From Mucilaginibacter yixingensis (lineage in GTDB: Bacteria > Bacteroidota > Bacteroidia > Sphingobacteriales > Sphingobacteriaceae), in assembly GCF_041080815.1 (NCBI RefSeq), contig NZ_CP160205.1, positions 2,604,001 to 2,668,000 on the forward strand: DNA of 64,000 bases, read 5' to 3'. Of the stretch, positions 62,601 to 64,000 are shown piece after piece (the first letter of the stretch is position 1; each line of letters starts with the position of its first letter). The notes under the pieces are model-generated. The model saw only the letters and a list, made by a program, of their open reading frames with translations. It ran no database searches and was not told the DNA's origin. The translations under genes were made by a program, and so were the position numbers.

Positions 62601-63621
62601 TAGTACGACAGGATTTGCGGATGCCTTAGCCGAATGGAACGAAGCATCTGGAAATTTTACCGAGGCGCAGAACCAGGAAACGCAACCCAATATTTCAATT
62701 TTACTATTACAGATATATTTGAAACTTGGTTTCGAGGAAAAGTTCGATTGGTTGTTCAATCAGCTGGAGCTACCTTATCAGTTGCTTCCGGACATCCTTC
62801 AACTGAAAGTAGCGTTTTTGGTAGAAAGAGGCCGCCGAGCAGAAGCGTTCTATTGGATAGAAAAAGGGGAAGTTTACCATAAGTTTAATGACATTGCTCA
62901 AATCCAGTTTCTGGAAGACTTGAAACTAACGGTCAAAGGGTTAGATAATATTGATGAACTCCAATATCAGTATAAACGCATATTTGATGCTGTACCCGAA
63001 AAATTGATTCAGGTAATTCCGTCTCGCTTGAACGGTCAAACCAGCATGCCGGAATTTCTTATCCAGGAGTTTGTCCATGCCGCCGATAAGATGCTCGAAA
63101 AGATACGGTCGATCAACGAGATCAAAAATGAAGACAAGTATAACGACTTGCTCGAAATCATACTGGAAAGCAGAATTTTTAATTATGGGTGGACCGTTTC
63201 AGGGCAAAAGAGAGGCGCATTTTCAGGTGCAGTAGGTCCCCAGCCAGGTGAGCGCGATCTGCCTATCATTGGAGCCGATACCAAAATTATGTTAGTCGGC
63301 GAAGCTTTGATTTATCGGGGAGCGAACAATGCCGTTCCGCATCTGGAAAAGATATTTAATTATTACCACCAGCGTGAAAATCTATTAATCATTTATTACG
63401 ACATGAGCGATGCCGCAGACTTCAATGACCACTGGGCCAATTATGAGACGGATATTTTAGCCAAATGCCAATTACCTACAGATTATATTATTGTTAGTAA
63501 ATTCACGGATGTCAGCGCTGACTTTAAGGTTAATGCTTCTGCGATCAAGGTTGGCAAAACGATTCATCAATCGGGCACAGTTATCTATCACCTGTTTAGT
63601 CAGATCAATTATTACATTTAA
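59605..63621 (+). CDS. Very large helical protein of unknown function
   Basis: The 1338-residue soluble protein is mostly helical, with TPR- or HEAT-like spacing in places (about 850-1130). It has no ATPase or nuclease motif I recognise. The last 130 residues form an alpha/beta domain (LPIIGADTKIMLVGEAL, NLLIIYYDMSDAADF, and a glycine/lysine strand VGKTIHQSGTVIYHLF). It follows the PIN-like gene by 246 bp and is more AT-rich. Large proteins of this kind are common in bacterial defence loci as scaffolds or sensors; that role is inference. Confidence 0.75.
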   Translation: MDYEIHGKIEKFEEFLRLTYKGINEKYADRQSANVDELWNCSLFLAKILHAAKPISNITNVEGLEQFKVDYEAATGRNIDLPGIFKDFWLRKIGDRIHIAGLISISCLTFEKITLYWKELLFLSVQQAQDKQNNMDTLEFEKANFEDVIRKYEQDNNCILDPNGIFFKKWSSVKNDKVTFSNIEAHFQGYLDYWERFEFILAYKQRIAAEENRSFLHITENNLEKIYNEHRGCYSDIPEYLNFINDSQFRKSAGGYDILFHASSSQLNYWHILANQISGRYWTLLDQDDQIPDKQTALKIWLFKTQHIDAHKPLSGATIAAVSAFCREAYLFLKTEPDFAGGRDEIRKMIYDSSFKGGFISLKDHYISYDMDAVAPVDVYHRLNDGPLSQGNTLYDQRSRHSVNKLINAFICGENKYTPVYDENGEVLPQQPYRRIAELLMIAAERPFLAWKICHIILHRRQEILPALFSHPQLAALGFVLADEMQASHPADPLNIELWQQSTSLFISCATRLYFRPKQIAKILVQQFVELNKDKYQDLRGSRPPSDPIKETARKKRETGTLNRLVAWDYPATFQQHIPSLFSFLCFYINRYQMPEVYRNRLVKFPMVQWDAIFCLMQMIDSPKFKTYRPALEPQLQKFTRLFLKSYLNLLETDEALGFDYHTKTDTVGNITWSESIERLDKLQWIYPIYHLYKYNLLAQFLSPRIYFEATTDILHEKNRVHILQLRTHIGVLLLLLKKLVSPEIPSGFEKTKLQDIQSSIEAQIVSFVRQYAKNDPGSGHFDLFEFNHETSLYGYSDEALLPRLARAVNWFSNKEAIITAIKTSGDYHKLLTMLEWITSTGIRKKLLEEANGADVLTILDKQHWIPEIKNILLQLSHNQELLEKLEEALVFYEVKVADARNDVSNKMEAFRIRLLIAYFSADEKQLDGVTAPVVHPQVHSNNLSSSDYRSFYRGLIRLTDCPESAYTIFNDLFRRFPQYTSLAINRLCAAYKTAEKNDSTTGFADALAEWNEASGNFTEAQNQETQPNISILLLQIYLKLGFEEKFDWLFNQLELPYQLLPDILQLKVAFLVERGRRAEAFYWIEKGEVYHKFNDIAQIQFLEDLKLTVKGLDNIDELQYQYKRIFDAVPEKLIQVIPSRLNGQTSMPEFLIQEFVHAADKMLEKIRSINEIKNEDKYNDLLEIILESRIFNYGWTVSGQKRGAFSGAVGPQPGERDLPIIGADTKIMLVGEALIYRGANNAVPHLEKIFNYYHQRENLLIIYYDMSDAADFNDHWANYETDILAKCQLPTDYIIVSKFTDVSADFKVNASAIKVGKTIHQSGTVIYHLFSQINYYI

Positions 63622-63667
63622 TTCTCTCAAGAATTGATTGTTAATATTATAACTAATGTTTTAATCG

Positions 63668-63784
63668 ATGGATATAAATAAAATTATTTCTGCCAACGTA
63701 ACAAACTTCAATGAATGGGACAGACAATTTGTACAATACCTCGAAGCGCAGTATGAGCCTGAAAATATGTTAAGCCCAAGTTAG
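63668..63784 (+). pseudogene. N-terminal fragment of a further gene
   Basis: ATG at 63668 encodes MDINKIISANVTNFNEWDRQ and continues as a good helical N-terminus for about 32 residues, then stops after ENMLSPS. It looks like the start of a longer gene cut near 63772, where sequence character changes. The product is unknown. Confidence 0.4.
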
Positions 63785-63821
63785 CCGACATCATCATTAT
63801 AAACCAAGATTAAACTTAACG

Positions 63822-63956
63822 ATGTCGTCAAAACGTGCTAAAGCACTTTTAAGCAAATATAAGGATGGGAAATGTTCGAACCAGGAGAAGCCGTCTCCGG
63901 TTATTTTAAGCAAACAAAGCCCAACAATCATCGGGCTTTATTTGCTTGCGAGGTGA
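63822..63956 (+). CDS. Possible small ORF, FecR-like N-terminal fragment
   Basis: The 44-residue frame MSSKRAKALLSKYKDGKCSN resembles the N-terminal cytoplasmic segment of FecR-type anti-sigma factors (LLxKYxxGxCTxEE). It ends soon after, within a hairpin. It is probably a fragment or chance ORF. Confidence 0.3.
   Translation: MSSKRAKALLSKYKDGKCSNQEKPSPVILSKQSPTIIGLYLLAR
63908..63947 (+). terminator. Hairpin near the right edge
   Basis: AAGCAAACAAAGCCC (63908-63922) pairs with GGGCTTTATTTGCTT (63933-63947) over 15 positions with one mismatch. It may be a terminator, though no T tract follows directly. Confidence 0.5.
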
Positions 63957-64000
63957 TAAGGTACCAAAGTTGAACACTTAATACCCTTTTTGACATTTTT

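Noticed and set aside
26853-64000. Right attachment site repeating the tRNA-Leu 3' end
   Set aside because: I did not find a second copy of the acceptor-stem sequence by eye inside the window; it may lie beyond the right edge or be deleted.

Overview
The window looks like chromosome from a Sphingobacteriaceae-type Bacteroidota (Mucilaginibacter or Pedobacter relative). The reasons are a fused MurF-alanine racemase, Bacteroidota-type promoters (TTG, about 19 bp, TAnnTTTG), a KirBac channel, a pirin, thioredoxin-like lipoprotein-era proteins, and mobile DNA with RteC, ParA and MOB genes of Bacteroidota type. No database search was possible; genus is inference.

Positions 1-26.9 kb are ordinary core chromosome: clpB, a histidine kinase, a ydcF-like gene, a pirin, the trpD-trpF-trpB-trpA cluster, a potassium channel, an SDR/glycosyltransferase pair, recR, a sodium symporter, a LOG-family protein, a thioredoxin-fold protein, two tandem MFS exporters, DUF502, murF-alr, recX and two tRNAs. 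A complete transcription attenuator precedes trpD: a 15-codon leader with three consecutive Trp codons, a terminator hairpin with a U tract, and a competing antiterminator segment. Several long imperfect palindromes sit between core genes and were not seen in the accessory part.

The accessory region starts inside tRNA-Leu at 26.94 kb. A serine-recombinase C-terminus reads into the tRNA end and is cut by an IS21-family element (27644-30241). An identical-length copy in inverted orientation (48311-50908) interrupts a decayed dnaE2. The first copy has no target duplication, the second has a 7-bp one, so the first copy probably marks an IS-mediated deletion. Next comes a mobilisation module (TraB-like, ParA, relaxase, MobC, toprim primase-like protein, RteC-like regulator). 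The mobC-relaxase gap is filled entirely by a degenerate 8-bp-period array. A heavily structured, gene-free segment lies directly downstream of the rteC-like gene.

From 35.6 to 44.2 kb there is a peptide-antibiotic-like region: a double-glycine precursor peptide, a C39 peptidase fused to a transporter membrane domain without its ATPase, a rhomboid protease, two HTH regulators, a lanthionine-synthetase-like lyase-kinase lacking a cyclase, a MauE-like protein, a small secreted protein, and a sugar epimerase followed by a truncated glycosyltransferase. From 45 to 48 kb there are a frameshifted SRAP gene, a HEPN-motif protein and an unknown protein.

The most unusual part is 53.4-63.6 kb. One tightly coupled minus-strand operon encodes a GHKL ATPase with a STAS-like N-terminus, a phosphoribosyltransferase-like protein, a metallophosphoesterase fused to an orotate-phosphoribosyltransferase-like domain, and a decayed small fourth gene. 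Facing away from it are a PIN-like protein and a 1338-residue helical protein. I cannot match this set to a named system; a nucleotide-signalling or defence role is inference.
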